A stretch of 64,000 nucleotides of DNA. Source: Gymnogyps californianus (lineage: Eukaryota; Chordata; Aves; Accipitriformes; Cathartidae). The DNA lies in contig NC_059471.1 in NCBI RefSeq assembly GCF_018139145.2, forward strand, positions 96,598,914 through 96,662,913. The letters run 5' to 3'. How positions within the stretch are numbered: position 1 is the first letter of the stretch; every line of letters begins with the position of its first letter. Positions 46,216 to 59,700 of the stretch are shown here, one piece after another. Under the pieces are notes generated by a model. That model had not been told where the DNA came from, ran no database searches, and was given only the letters and a program-made list of their open reading frames with translations. Both the position numbers and the translations under genes were made by a program.

Positions 46216-47834
46216 AGACACAGTTCTTTGCATAAGAAGTTTTATTTGTTTTAACAAAAGCACAGTTTTTAACAGCAGCACTCACTTATGAACCCTTCTG
46301 CCTCCTGAAGTATTGCCCTTCAAGAGGAAGAGCTCTGGATGCCTGCTGAACTAAAACCACCCATGTATAGTCCAACAGACAGACAAGCTTAGCCAAATCA
46401 TACAGTCCTTCACTCTGAGTGGCCATCACAACTCTCCTGATTTCCATGGTGAAAGTGCAAATGGCACGGAGCTTGCCAATGAAGGGTTAACAGTACAGAC
46501 ATATGCTGTACAAGCTTCCCCATTTACTACTGTAACTGTAGTCCAGGTCCGAAAGGACAACAGTCCCCTGCTATTCCAGGCCTAATCATCTCAAATTGAA
46601 ACTGCCTGGTTTGTCACTGTGTGGCTGGATACAGTGCACAAGTGAAGCACACTAGTTTTGGTGCCACTCAAGAAACAAGAGATCCAGCTGGTATCAGCAC
46701 TCAAAACATTATCTTATTCCTCCTCTATTATTTCTAGGCACTTTCCATGTATAAGCCATGCTACGTGCAGCACATGTTTCAAAAAAGTCAGACTTATACA
46801 CAGCTCCTCACTACTCCCTTCTCCAAAAAGAATTCCTTAACTGTACAGCACACACATATATAGCTCTCCATCTGAAGGGGGGAAAAAAAAAAAGTGAAGC
46901 ACCATTACCAAGGTAAACTAATGGTTACACAGGCAGCAGGCATTAGCTTCTGCCTGACAGCTACTCATGCTCAAATGTCTGAACACTTCAATCCCTTGAA
47001 CTTTTTTTTCTTAACTAGTTTCAGATCTACCCTGGCTCCAAGCTCTAGTTGACACCAGCTGGATCCCTTGTGTGATAACAGAGGGGAAGGCAGCAATTGG
47101 ACATCAATTGCATTGTCTTCCTCAGAGGTATAAGGAAGGTAACTTAACCAAAAAAAAAGTGTAGATAAACCTCCGCTTTGTATTTCCAGGCAGCTGGAAA
47201 CCCAGCAGACAATGTAGCTGTTGCTTAACAAACACAGAAATCTACATTGTATGCCAGGTTCATGCCCCAAACCTGGACAGTCTTCCCATACAACCTATAA
47301 AAAACAGCCGTGCATATCACAGTTCACAGTACATTTCCTCTCCTAATGTGTAGTTGTCATGCGATCAGCCAAGGTGCCTGTTTCAATACCTATCCTTTGC
47401 AGGAGAGGTTAAAGATTCTTTATTGAAAAGAGTGAAGTCCAGATATCTTAGCTTAAATTTGCAAATATTCTCATCAGTTTTGACTACTACAAGCCCCAAG
47501 ACTAGGCTACAGAAAAGACTGTTGCTTTCCAATACACAGCATCCAAGTATTTAATCTGATTCCCACTGTGAAGTAGATCCAACAGATATCCAATCCTTTA
47601 TTTGGGGCCACACCTCAGACGTTAACTTGTTAGCACTGTGAACTTGCTCTGCACCCAGGAGAGAAGATAAAAATCCAACAAAAAGTCTAGATAGAAGATA
47701 TGAGATGTCATCAGAGACCCAGTAGCCAGATGTAGCTGCTGATTGTAAAGACAGAATCTACACTGACTACTGAGCGATTGATGGGCAACTACAGGCTCTG
47801 GGTTGACCGATCCACAGCATTAATCCGACATGAC
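46216..47834 (-). other. Candidate terminal exon and 3' UTR of a minus-strand transcript
   Basis: At 47834 the minus strand has a near-ideal 3' splice site: a TTTCTTTTTTCTAATTG branch/pyrimidine region, then TTTCTGCAG/GTCATG. If the incoming exon supplies two bases of a split codon, the reading is SCRINAVDRSTQSL and then TAG; the other phases give VMSD-stop or a 21-residue tail. I do not recognise any of these as a known C-terminus. About 1.6 kb of apparently repeat-free DNA follows, with a proximal AATAAA at 47597-47602 and a distal one at 46241-46246. The distal one is followed by a T/G-rich stretch (TGTGTCTTTTCCTGTTT), as real cleavage sites are. A non-coding RNA exon or chance remain possible. 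Confidence 0.3.
46241..46246 (-). terminator. Poly(A) signal AATAAA with downstream GU-rich element
   Basis: Minus-strand AATAAAACTTCTTATGCAAA is followed within 20-40 bases by TGTGTCTTTTCCTGTTTAC. Hexamer, cleavage zone and GU/U-rich element sit at the usual spacing, predicting cleavage at roughly 46216-46230. Confidence 0.35.
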
Positions 47835-50800
47835 CTGCAGAAACAATTAGAAAAAAGAAATCAGTATATGAAACAGTTCTGTAGATAAGCCTTCTTAAAG
47901 AAAGAATTTTCTACAGTTGGTATTACACAGATTTCTTGTAGACAGTAAACAGAAAAGTGTGCTGCCAGAACAGTCACCTCAGGTATGCAGTCATTAGCTT
48001 TTATAATTAACAAGTACTCACAGTGCTCCTATATCTTTATTCTGAAATAACCTGTTTCATCCCCATATATTAGTCAAGACCTGCTCCCAAAAGCAGATAA
48101 TAAGAAATGCTCACAAATGTGAAGCACAATAACAGCAGAACCAAAGTCACCGTAAATTTCTCCTTAATACTGAAACAATATTGTACAAGAAGCCATGAAT
48201 TATTCAAAACCAGGCTGTTCTTACCCTGTCAGAGAGGACATTCAGTAAATAAAAGTAAACTTAAAGGTACAGAGGTAATCCTGAAATGGGGACACGTATC
48301 CCACATTGCAGTGAGAAAAAGTACAATTCCTACATAATTTAGCTGAGAGAAGAAGGGATGCTGCTTAGAGTTAACTTCTATTAGAAATCAGTGCAGCATT
48401 TCGAGTCTTCGCATAAAAACTCCCATTCTTGGCAATTTGAAATCCTTTCATCCCTGGTGTCAAATGAAGGAGTCCCAGCTCCTTTTACCAGCTCAGGAAC
48501 TGCTATAGCATAGTGCAGCACATCTGAGAAAAATCCCAGTGGATACATGCCTAGCTTGGCCTTCTGATGGTGACTGAAATATACTCTGGGTAACTCCTTG
48601 AAGTCTTTGAGTACGCATTAAGATTTTACATTGTAAGAAATAAGTCAGTATCAGTAAAGACAAACAAAAAATGGCCATCAAGTTAGAACTGCTCATTAAG
48701 TATTTCAAGTATTCATTTAAATAAAACATTTATTTGGGAACTGGCGAGACTTTCAACTTTAGTGACAGAGTATTTTAACACTGTCACTGGCCTGACAAGT
48801 AGGTTTTTTTAAACAGAGAACCGTAACTGAATGTAAGAGCATTTTGACATTTTTAATCGTTTACATTTTTAGAGCAGTTTTACCACTAATGTTTGACTAG
48901 ATTACAGCAATAATATCAGTGATTAAAGACTGGTCTATTGGAAAGGAAATAACTGGAACAGCTTGCTATCAAATACTTCTGGAAAAGAGTGGTTGCTGTT
49001 ACGCCCCCATTGTAAGAGAAGCACAAAAGGTGCATGCATGCCCTGCTGAACTTTTCCACAATACAGTTTCACAAACAGCATTTATTAAGCATGAATCAAC
49101 ATTTTTTAATTGCTATACAGTACCTACGCTAACCTCTGGACCTTGCACAACTGACAGAAGTTTGCCAGGAACAAGTATGTAACGCCAAAGCGCAAGAGGA
49201 GCAGCACTGAAGCCGGGAAACAAATACTGGCATTTCTCTGCTGGAGAACTCACCTCAGTTATTTGCACAACTCGTTTACTGCAACCTGTCCACTTCTCCC
49301 TCCTTTTGTAGGCAACACTTTTACACTTCCCTGGCTTCAATCCTCCTCAGGACAAGCCAACATAACCCTCTACTGTATTGCCACCATGCTCCAGCCTAGG
49401 GCTAGCCAGCCCCAGCCCCAGAGCAAGCAACACTCCCAGCTTCCCTCTCAGTTAGGGCCTAGCAGCATGCAGGAGGCAATGGTCATCTTACCCTTATCCC
49501 ATACAGGGACAGAGCTTTTCCACCACAGACACTTTGGCTTGTGGCCACTCAGGGAAGTCAGAAGGAATATCTCCCCCCGATCCTCAATCAAGCAGGCTCT
49601 GGAATAAGCCGGAGAAAGCACAGTCACTGTGTCTTCAAGGAGAGGCCAAGAGGCTCAGACAGCAGATTTACAAGACTCTTGGTGTTACAAATTTTTTTTT
49701 TTAAATTAGAAATTTTTATTTTAATGAAAACACTTTTGATTTATTACATTACCAACTCTTCAGTCATTTGTGAGTTTTAGCCAGTCTCCTTGCAACTATA
49801 AGAGGAGGAAATGAAGTTAGGAGAGAAGTAGAGCTTTGAGCCCAGACACCACGCTCCCTCTAGGGCAGGCTATGCTGAGGGGCAGCTGCCAATCAGCATT
49901 TCTTAACTACCCCCAGACCGCTGAAGCAGCAGGGTGTGCATGTGCAACCACTACAGCAAAAGGTCAAACCCCCCAGAAGACACAGGGTTTGTCACTTCAA
50001 GTTCAGACCTCTTGCAGGAAAGGAAAGGGAGGTGGTTTGTGAACAGCTCAGAGATGCAGGAGCTCTTCTTCGCATGTATCTAACACGAAGTCTCAAGCTG
50101 TACCATAAGCCCGGGCCATGGATCCTCAGATCCAGTTAGCAGTGCCTGAGTTTGATGTTTGTGCAGACAGGAGTCTTACTGCTTCATGAAAGCAAGAAAT
50201 ACCAAGTTGCTGAGAAAAAACTCGCCATCTCTCATCTATAAAACTGACAGGTGAAACTTTTGACACTCGTGAACTGTACTAATATGAAAGTTTATTGCCA
50301 AAAAATGCAAGAGGCAACTGAGCCCATCACCAGATCAAGCAAAAATTAGAAAAAACCTACTGGATGTGTGCTGTGCATCAAAGACAAAGGCAGGTGACCA
50401 GAACACTTGTGAATCACCTCCTAACAGACTCCTATCTTTATTTGCTGCATCAAGATACATTCAATATGATTGAATGATCTTTAAGTAGATCAATCAAGGC
50501 AAGAAAGGTCAATGATACATACACCACTGTACTTTTTCCAGTTTGAATAAAGCCAGTAACTCCATTTTTTAATTACAGGCCTAGCTGTTGAATTGACAGG
50601 AAAGAGAACAAACAGGTCCTCATCAAACAACTTTGCTGTGGGAGAGAGTCACATCATGGGCTAATACATTATAAGGATAGGTATGGCACTGACAAGCATT
50701 AAAATCTGTAATGAAAATGGGGAAAAGCTATTCAGTATAAAGACCAAGGAAGGTGGGGAAGGAAGAAGGGAAATACCAATTACTTGGGTTTGAACAATAT

Positions 50801-53800
50801 TTCTTCCCATGAAGTTATTGAATTTGGTAAAATTTTGTTCTAGACAGTGCTGCCACAGGTGTCAAGTGAACTGAACACAAAGAAATAGGTGCCATTTTAC
50901 TAGTTTACTTAGAATCCATATTGTGATATTTATAAGTGGGGCAGGGGGATGCTTGCAATAAAGAAGTCATTACCTGGATGTTGGCTTCAGTAACTTCCCA
51001 AACAGAAAGCAAGCCAGCATCTCTGCAAGTTCAGAGCTGACAGTTGCACCGAGATTTAATAAAGCCATCACCAGGGACAGCAAAAACACTTACATTACAG
51101 TGTACTGGCACTGCAATGGAAGAAATATTTCTCCATGCTTAATGCACAATACAATGGAATTTCAGTATTTACCAAGCATGCCAAGAACTTCTAATTACCT
51201 AATATGAACTTAGGCAAAGAGCCATTATGTCTTAAGTTCTGAATTCAGTAAAACAGATCAGTGCATTGTTTCAACCAAGTAGGCATACACTTCATAAAGG
51301 AAACGCATAATTGTGGAGTTCAGCTATGCACTGCAATACGCACTACTTAATGAAAAGGGAAAGTTTACCAAGGCAGTAACTTTTTTTTTAAAGCCCACAG
51401 TAACGATACAGAAGGTGAAACCAACATTAAATACAGGTGTCTAATTAAAACACATTCTTACACACATGAATTCCTCTGCAGTTACATAATTACGCCAGAG
51501 CCAGGATATCTCTGCAGCAAAGCATGTTTTCAGTGATCCCAGCTCCTGCATACCTCAGACCCTGTGACTGTAGTGGTCAAACCCATTCAGACCAGCTGAT
51601 GGTCACTTGACTCTCTGCACTATTTATACATTGCTCCATTAAGTGAAGCTTCTGATTGGGCTGAATAGATTCATGAAAATCCTGCCCAAGACATTTTTTA
51701 AATTGCTTTGCCAGAGAACACTAGAATGAGCAAGCCTAAGGAGGTATAGAGTTGGCACAGCCTTCTAAAGCAACTTCCTAAAGGCAAAACCACTTGCCTT
51801 CTCAGAGGCCAACTAACTAGCTTGTTTTTAAAACTCAATTGCTGATAAATGCAAACATAGTTACCTTTAACCAGGACCTATTTTTGAGTTGACTTCACAG
51901 ACATAGTCTTTGAAGGATTTGATACAAATAGATAAGAAACTGGCTTAGTTGTTAAAAACCCATAAAGGATGCTGTAAATAATTTATTCTAGCACGCAAAA
52001 AACTCCTACAGATCAACTCAAAATAAGTTACATAGTCATAAATAGGTTTGATATGGAGTTAAGCAAACTGTTCACTGAAATTGATGGAATAATGAGTAAC
52101 TGAGCCTACAACTTTGAGGAGTGGCACAAAGCTTCCATAGAAGGGTATAAGCATGAGTTAAGGTTCCTAAGCTGGAGGCTTCTGTATGCTAAGAAGTAAT
52201 GAACTTCCTTTCTATAATGCCTGCATCAGGACCACACTGTTCTGCAAGCAAGTAGCATTCAGTTGTTAGCTATTGTTAGTAAGTACTCATACCCCAGTGT
52301 GTTGTAACCGTCCACTGGCTGGTAATATAATATGAAAAACTGAATTAACTTATTCACCAAATCACAGTTTTATGAGCAGTAAGGTAACTTTTTATATAAA
52401 GGCAGCAAACAGTGCCAGTGAAGTTTCTGTTTAGGTCCACAGTGTTAAACAAACACCTTGCCAGAGGATTGCAGCTCAGTTCTTTACAACACATATGGAA
52501 GGTAGCTTTGTGCACACTAATGGTATTACAGAAGCACCTATAGCTAGATCTGCTTGCGTGGACACAAAACCAGTATTTCTAAGCATAAGGCAGGGTTACA
52601 GTGCAGGAGATTGCCAAAGCAGAAAAGAGGTGGGAAGGGAAAGCGAAAAAACACACTTCCCCCCCCCCCACTTTTGTGCCCCTGGGTTCCTCTCTTTAAC
52701 CCAGACCTACGCAGGGCATGAGTCACAGATTGTCAGCAGACCCGTGCCTGTGTGATAGGTTTGCCAGACTCACTGCGCACGGGTATTATGGGCATACATC
52801 AGGGTATAGTGCATATATGGAAGAGGCCCACCCAGCCATTTAAGAGGCAAATAGGTGCTCACAGCATATCAACATTGTTGCAGTAGAGATGCCAGGAAAG
52901 ATTCAACAAGTGTCAAATAATTATTTTATCAGATCTTTAGCTAGCTTAATTTTCTTTTTCTAAACAGCATGCATGCACCTTGCAACAGCACACCCCCAGT
53001 ATGCCAAATATTAACAATTTGACTAGCAATCCAACTGAAAAATGAGTAGAAACTAAGCAGGTTAAGCACAAAATACTGTATTTTTAGTGCAGATATGATT
53101 CAGCTGAGAGTACTAAGTACTATTAAATTCTGATGCTTGCTGAAGTTACTCAAACAAGCCTCTCAATACTCCTACAGCACATAATCTTGGATGGTTGGGC
53201 TCTGAAAGCCCTACTATGTCCTTACTATGCAATTCAATTCAAGCTACCACGCAGTTCAAGCTTGCATAGTATCCAGTCTGTGTGGGAAATAGGGGCCCTC
53301 ATCTTCAGTAACACTGTCATTTATTCATGCTGGATACCTATGTGCAGAGAATATCAGGGAAAGAAAATATCAATGTGAAATGGCAACCTAGTGAATAAGC
53401 AAGAGCATGCCACAGATGAGACAAGTTTGATCCAGAAGTCAGATAACAAGCCATGTGGCAACAATTCCTAAGACTAATTCCCAGCACTGACAGTGTGATC
53501 CTTCTGTATTCTCCTTAAGGACTTAAAGATAATTACTCTTTCAAGTGCAGTTAGTACTTACTTCAGAGGAGAACAGTATTCATATGTTACTTGAACTTTG
53601 CAATATAAGGCACTTGATTATTCAATTATGGAGATGATGCTACAAAGCCACCTGGTCCTGTATCACACCCTAATATGCAATAGGAGGGTGGTGAATATAA
53701 ATGCATTTACTGTCTTGTTCCCCACCTTCTCCTCCTAATTGCTTTCCTGTGAAGTAAACTCAACTGCGGGAGGTGAACACCTCCCCACACCCCACTTTCA

Positions 53801-56714
53801 GCCAAGTGCAATATGAAGTTTACTACATTTATGCTGTGAACTTAAACTGTTTCTGATCACCTTACTATTCTATATGGAAAATAACTCTGCCCCCCAAGCA
53901 GACCTGGCTAAGCTGGGGAAAGAAGATACAGTGACTACCTAGATACGAGTTTTAAACCAATTAGTTTAGCCTGTAGGATGGAGAACCTGGACTACAGGCA
54001 TGGTTTGGGCATTGTTTTGCCTTATGACTCAGAAGGACTCGCTTTCTCCCTCTGAGACATGCAGTAAGATGACAGCCACCATCCCCTGGTAAATGCTAGA
54101 ACCATCCCAACAAAAAGGAGAACAGGTCCACCCAAGGTGTCACACCTGTTATACAGCAGCAAGCTTTACTCTGGAAACACAAGGGGCAAGTTATATGTGT
54201 TAGGAAGGTCTGAGTGTTACATTAGCCACATATAAATTAAGAAAATGCAGAGTCTACAGCTTCAACAAAAACATACATCTTCGGTAGTGTTAAGGTGGAC
54301 ATCTAAAAAAATCATTAGGGAACATTAAAGCCTTCAGAAGCCTGGAAATCTGAACATAACTCCCAGATTACAGTACAGATACAGTTAAGATCTTTAGAAA
54401 GCTTGAAATTAAACCAGAATTGGTATTCTAGATAAGTGTTCTTCAAATTATTTAGAAGATGAAGTGCCTCACAACACAAAAACTAAGGATCACAATTCTT
54501 TAAGTGTTAAGAAATCTTTACAAGAGAAATCTGAAAGCCAGGGACACATTTTATCTTGCCTGAAGATTATCACATGACAACAGTATGCTACTATGCCAGA
54601 GACCTAAATGCGTATGTTTATCCCACAGCTCACATGACTTTGCTTCCTTTAGACCATAAATGGTGAAGAGAAATATGCCCAGCAGAAGAGCAACAGGTAC
54701 AATGTCTTTCCAAAATAGACATCTATTCTACAGAACCAGGGCTAATATTTACCGATATTAAATCTGCATGAAGTAATACACACCAGCAAGTCACACACAG
54801 GTTACAAACACCAATTCACACAGCTCTAGATAGGCAATATTCTATATTTAACTTAAAAGAAAGCAGAAATAGTTATGTGTAAGGGACACAGTGCCATCAA
54901 TGCTGATAAATGCTTTTAAAGATACTAAATTTCTTACTCCAAATTGGTACTCCCAGGCATATTGTGGAAGAAGTCACACAGATCTAGCTTTACAAGTTAA
55001 CTAGCAGAGGAGTTTTAAAATACACAGAGGACTGAGGGTCCACAGGGAAACAAGAAGATTGTGTCTTACTGAAACAACCATTTAAATTAAGATCCCCTGA
55101 CCTCCCCCCATATATATACAGACACATATACACACTTGCACTGGAGTGAAGAGATTAGGTAAACATGGACAAACAAGTGCATTGGCAGGGGAGAGAGATG
55201 GCTGTCAGTACTACTTTACCTTCTTTGAGCACTTAAGCAGAAAGACCTATTTGGATCTGGGACTGTACTACATGGGCCATCAGCCACGTTGTTTAATAAG
55301 GCAATTAACATTTGAGTGACACGTGCAAGTCAAAGCCAGACTGCCCTCTCATGCTTGACATCATACAGATAACTAAGAGGTAGGCAAAACAAGTGGCTGC
55401 ATCCATCAGTGCAAAAGCACTTGGTACATACTGACCGCTAATCAGTAAGTTTTTAGAAAATGTCACAATAACTAAGGTAAAAAGGCACAAAAGTCTGGGG
55501 TCAGTCTCAAGGATGCAAGAGATGCTGACAAGACTACTACTGCTGCTGCTAAGTTAAAGGCTATTTGTAACATACAAAGATGACTTTGGCATAGTTTAGC
55601 AACCTAATACTAGAAGATGGAGATAAATGGGATACTGAAGAAAAACCATGAAGCCACAAGCTCAATAGGTCAAAAAGTATATGTGACCACATTGTAGTAT
55701 GAGGATTTAACTTTTACTTTATCCCTTTCTCAAAAAGGGAAATACAGAACCTGGAAGAGAAGATTGAACTTGTGGAAATATTTTGTGCAAGTGATAGAAC
55801 TACCATGAAATAGAATAGAGGAGGCACCAGCTGGAGAAGCATCTTCTCCCACAGTAGATACAATCTCCAGGCTGTTTTACCCACTCAGAACCTTGCCAAG
55901 ATTATCTTCTAGTTTTTCCATAACACGAACTGGTTTTAGACCATCTCCAAGAAAAAGACAAAAATTAGCCAAGGACTGTTGTTGTGTAAAATGTAACTGG
56001 AAAGAACCAAAAAGTAGCTCACTTGAGTATCCAGTTCATTGGGATGTGATACCTCAAGAAGCTCAGGAATATTCCGAGATTCAAAAATATATCCATGACA
56101 GACAAATGGGAAGCAATATTGTCCTTCGCTAAGGCGATCTTAGAATGAAGCCGGCAAATTTATGCAGGGCAGGCAGAGACTATGGTGACAGAAATTCACA
56201 ATACTGAGAAAAGAATAAGGACTGGCATACCAGTGTGTTTGAAAAAGGACTCTTGAAGGGAAATCTTGCATAGTATGAAATATCAGTAATATTTAGTCTT
56301 GTACAGATTGCCAATAAGTTCAGGTTATGACAGAACAGTAGACTACACCAATCACAAGGCGGTCTCAGTTTTGAACTGTATATTAAGCAATATCTGCTAC
56401 CAAAACTTTGAGATTAACACTCCACTACTACAGTGTGTCGTGGTGGACAGTGATTAAACTCCTTCTGCAATTTGAGAAGCTCTTCTTGGAGAGTTATGAA
56501 AGCTGCATTACAACAGCAGATCTTAACTGGAGCTTCTCACGAGGACTCCCAACCTGGTCCAGATAAGCACTACTTCAAGGGTGTGTGAGGTGCCCATGAT
56601 ATGCACAGAAAGGATTTCAGTCTCCAAGTGGAGACCTCTGCTGAGAGGCCATTATTCCTGATTCCTAACACATACTTAAAAAAACACCTCAAAACAGACT
56701 GTGACTACAATCTA
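47835..56714. other. Long unassigned stretch, possibly intronic
   Basis: I find no convincing exon and no named repeat here. Good minus-strand donor-like sites occur, for example CTGAG/GTGAGTTCTC at about 49253 and CTGAA/GTAAGTACTA near 53560, but the sequences before them lack acceptable acceptors or long open frames. Simple runs include a T-run at about 49690-49701, an 11-base C-run at 52659-52669 and a TATATATAC tract near 55110. A plus-strand frame of 79 codons at 55893-56132 is basic and unassigned. The A-rich plus strand suits an intron transcribed from the minus strand. Confidence 0.45.
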
Positions 56715-56790
56715 TGTCATAGAAACATAGGCTATACCTGACCTATTTCATCCAGTTTGATTCACTGCAATGCCCGCTCATCAGTCATCG
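56715..56790 (-). repeat. Possible CR1/L3 3' end, antisense
   Basis: TGTCATAGAAACATAGGCTA then ACCTATTTCATCCAGTTTGA resembles the reverse complement of a CR1/L3 3' end (aatcatagaatcatag, aggtcatctagtccaa). The match is short and interrupted, so the call is tentative. Confidence 0.35.
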
Positions 56791-59700
56791 TTCAGTTCAG
56801 CTGCTTAATAGGACATCTTATCTTAAATGCAAGTATTATCTAGTCCCACTTCTAAGAATACCATTGCAGAGCATGAGCAAGTCCTAGGTATTCCTCAGGG
56901 AAGTTTTGAGTTCTGTGGGATTGTTTGCTTTTTTATTCCAAGTATTAAGGTATTCAAGCAGTGCATTATCCACAGTACTCAAGTAAACAAGAAAGCCTTT
57001 TTGAATCAGGCCTACTCCAACTCAGTAACTTTCTACCCAAAGGGGTTTTTTCATTACCAAAGATACAGCATGAAGAAACGATGGCAGCGTATACTCTAAA
57101 GGCAGAGTTTTAAAGACTAAGCATCCAAGCAGGACAGTGAGGCTGACCAACCAAACCAAAAACTTATTGTACATCTGAACACTATAAACATTTCAAAAGC
57201 ACAAAACTCAAAAACAACTTAAGAGTAAGTATGCATTAGCAAGCAGAGGATACAGACTAATCATTTCACATGTGCATTTGCATCCGTATTGTGAATGACG
57301 ATTGCACTTCAGAACAGAGATAGTTTGATGAGTGAGGTGGTCTCCATCTCTCTACAGCTGCAAGACATACTGACATAAGTCAGACAGTACACATTTTGTT
57401 TGTTTAAAAAAGTCAGTAGCAGTCTGTAATAAGCACAGAAGACAAGTGGCAGAGTTCTATATTCATTCACAGTAAAGCAGTTTAAAAGCAAGAAGGAAAG
57501 TTACATTCACTGCAAAATAAACTGCACAACAGTCAGGAATGTGTCAGATCCATTACTACAATTTAAATTTAATCTTTGAAGCAAAACCTTTAGAACTAGA
57601 TTCCTATTACAGGTCAAGATGACATTAAGAAAACTTAAACATGGCCATATTATATTAAATTCATATCTCACACTGTATACTTTCATTCTTAATATCAGAT
57701 GAAGAGAAGAAAAAGGAATGATGTCTTTGTAGAATTCTAAACCACTATTATACTAACTATTATTAAAGCATATTTTAAAAACACCAGGTAGATTTGTCCC
57801 AATAAACCATTTGGTAAAGTCTAGATATGCCTGATATTTTGTAACGCACAGCAGTAACACAGAAACCACTATCAAATAGACAGTCTCATTAATCTTCACT
57901 CTTTTCTAAAGATGAGGGGGGAAGCCCAAACAAAAACATGCACATGAACACTTCTGATAGGCAGCAAAGATGACAGGCACTCTTGACTTTCCATTCTATG
58001 TCTGCTAATGGCACGATCAGCTTCAGACTAAGTCGACTTCTTTTTATCTCTCTGCCCCTAAGAAATTCACAACTACTGTTGTGAACATGTGAAGTAAGGC
58101 ACGAAACAATTCTTTTTTCCTGTCAAAAACTGTAAGGAAGGCTGAACGCCTTACTAATAAAGCAGAGTCACTCATTTACAACCTTTAGAGTTATGGATAA
58201 CACAGCTTTTCCACTCTAGTGGTTTTCTACCTACACAGCATAGTTAGCACTGTATACAATGCACAGGTTTCCAGATAAGAGACCTGGGAGTTATATTTTC
58301 CAACACATGTTCTAAATATTTTCCCATCATCTGCGTAGTAGCATTTTCTTCTAAATGAAGTGTATGTTGCCATTTGAAGGCTTACTTCACCATCCCACTG
58401 TAGTAGCCTTCTAAAGGCTCCCAAGGGAAACATCTCCCTTTTGTTGGCAGAATGCCTCATGCAGCATCACTGGGTAACCGATAGGGAAATCCAGTGCACT
58501 ATACGAATACAAACATCAGCACAAGATAACAATGAGATGGCAGAGTTGCACATAACAATAAACTAGAGGAAGTGTATTAAAAGTCATTTTGGAGATAACA
58601 CCATTCAGAGCCTAGATCCTGGTACATTCATAGCTTGCATAATGTGTACATAATCACAAGTAGTATATGTACAAAAATCCACTGCTTAAGTCAGGAAGAC
58701 TATGGTAAAGTTGTTTAAAAATAAGCCATTCTAAGTAGGCAAAGATTCAGAGTACGAGACAAACATTTTCAGTGAAAGTAATCCATCTGACATCTCAAAA
58801 GAGACCCCCTTTTAATAACTGATGCCTTCAAGAGAACTTAGTCAGCTAAAGCTATATATTAAATCCTAGGAGGTGCAGTACAAGTAAAGTGTTTTGTACC
58901 ACATCTTGCCATAATAACTGGGAAATAACACTACAGGTTCCAGTGGGTTTAACTGCTTTCAGTATTACTTAAAAGTGTTGAACAATTAAATGTGGCCTAA
59001 AATTTGTCAGAAGCTGTTTCTAACTACATGTCTAGCTGACGTACCACCAGTGCAGTAGTGAATCAGTCGTACACAGATGCATCACTGGAAATTTTCCTGA
59101 AAAATAACTGGGCACTTAATCTCAAGGGCAAGAAGTGCAAACTGTGAGGGAAGACATAGACCGAAGCAAACAAGCATTCCCATCCAGCACTGCTCGAGTT
59201 CTGTTAGTGGCAGGACAGAGGAGTTCAAAGTTCACTTTCACAGTTGATGTGGGTTTCCTTTAAGATGCCTGGAAAATGACTATGTTGACCACATCCACAT
59301 TCTGAAATACTTTTTTGAGAACTCCTAACGAAGCTTCAGCCAAAGGAACAGGAACTGACTCATTTGCACAGTACCCATCCACTGCACAGTCACTTTCAGA
59401 TGTGTGCCCGAGATGCACGCAGGCAGGGATAAAACAGTCAAAATTCACATTGTACTTGAGAGACTTCAGTTAGGGGTTTTGTATTGACACGCCAGTGCTC
59501 TGCGTGAAGGTGTGCTCACAAGGCATCTTTATCACTACAGCCTGCCACTCACTGTCAGGGTCAGCTCTACTATTTCTGTTTCTGAACAGCAATTTATGCA
59601 CTGAACTGAAGACTGTGAGCTGAGCCCAAGACCATGAGCTCTCTGCAGTGTATTTTACTATTTGCAACTCAAACTGGCCATGAACAAAGAGATAAAGATC

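Noticed and set aside
48100..48262. Acceptor GTCCTCTCTGACAG followed by a 51-codon open minus frame with a hydrophobic stretch
   Set aside because: T-rich minus-strand DNA readily yields leucine/phenylalanine-rich frames. The same site also looks like a donor, and no partner exon was found.
49113..49340. Minus frame crossing the strong donor near 49253
   Set aside because: The frame continues unbroken through the donor, no usable acceptor lies upstream, and the sequence is unrecognised.
55893..56132. Basic 79-codon plus frame, considered as a retrotransposon ORF piece
   Set aside because: Neighbouring frames are full of stops, no reverse-transcriptase, nuclease or gag-like motif is visible, and no terminal repeats flank it.
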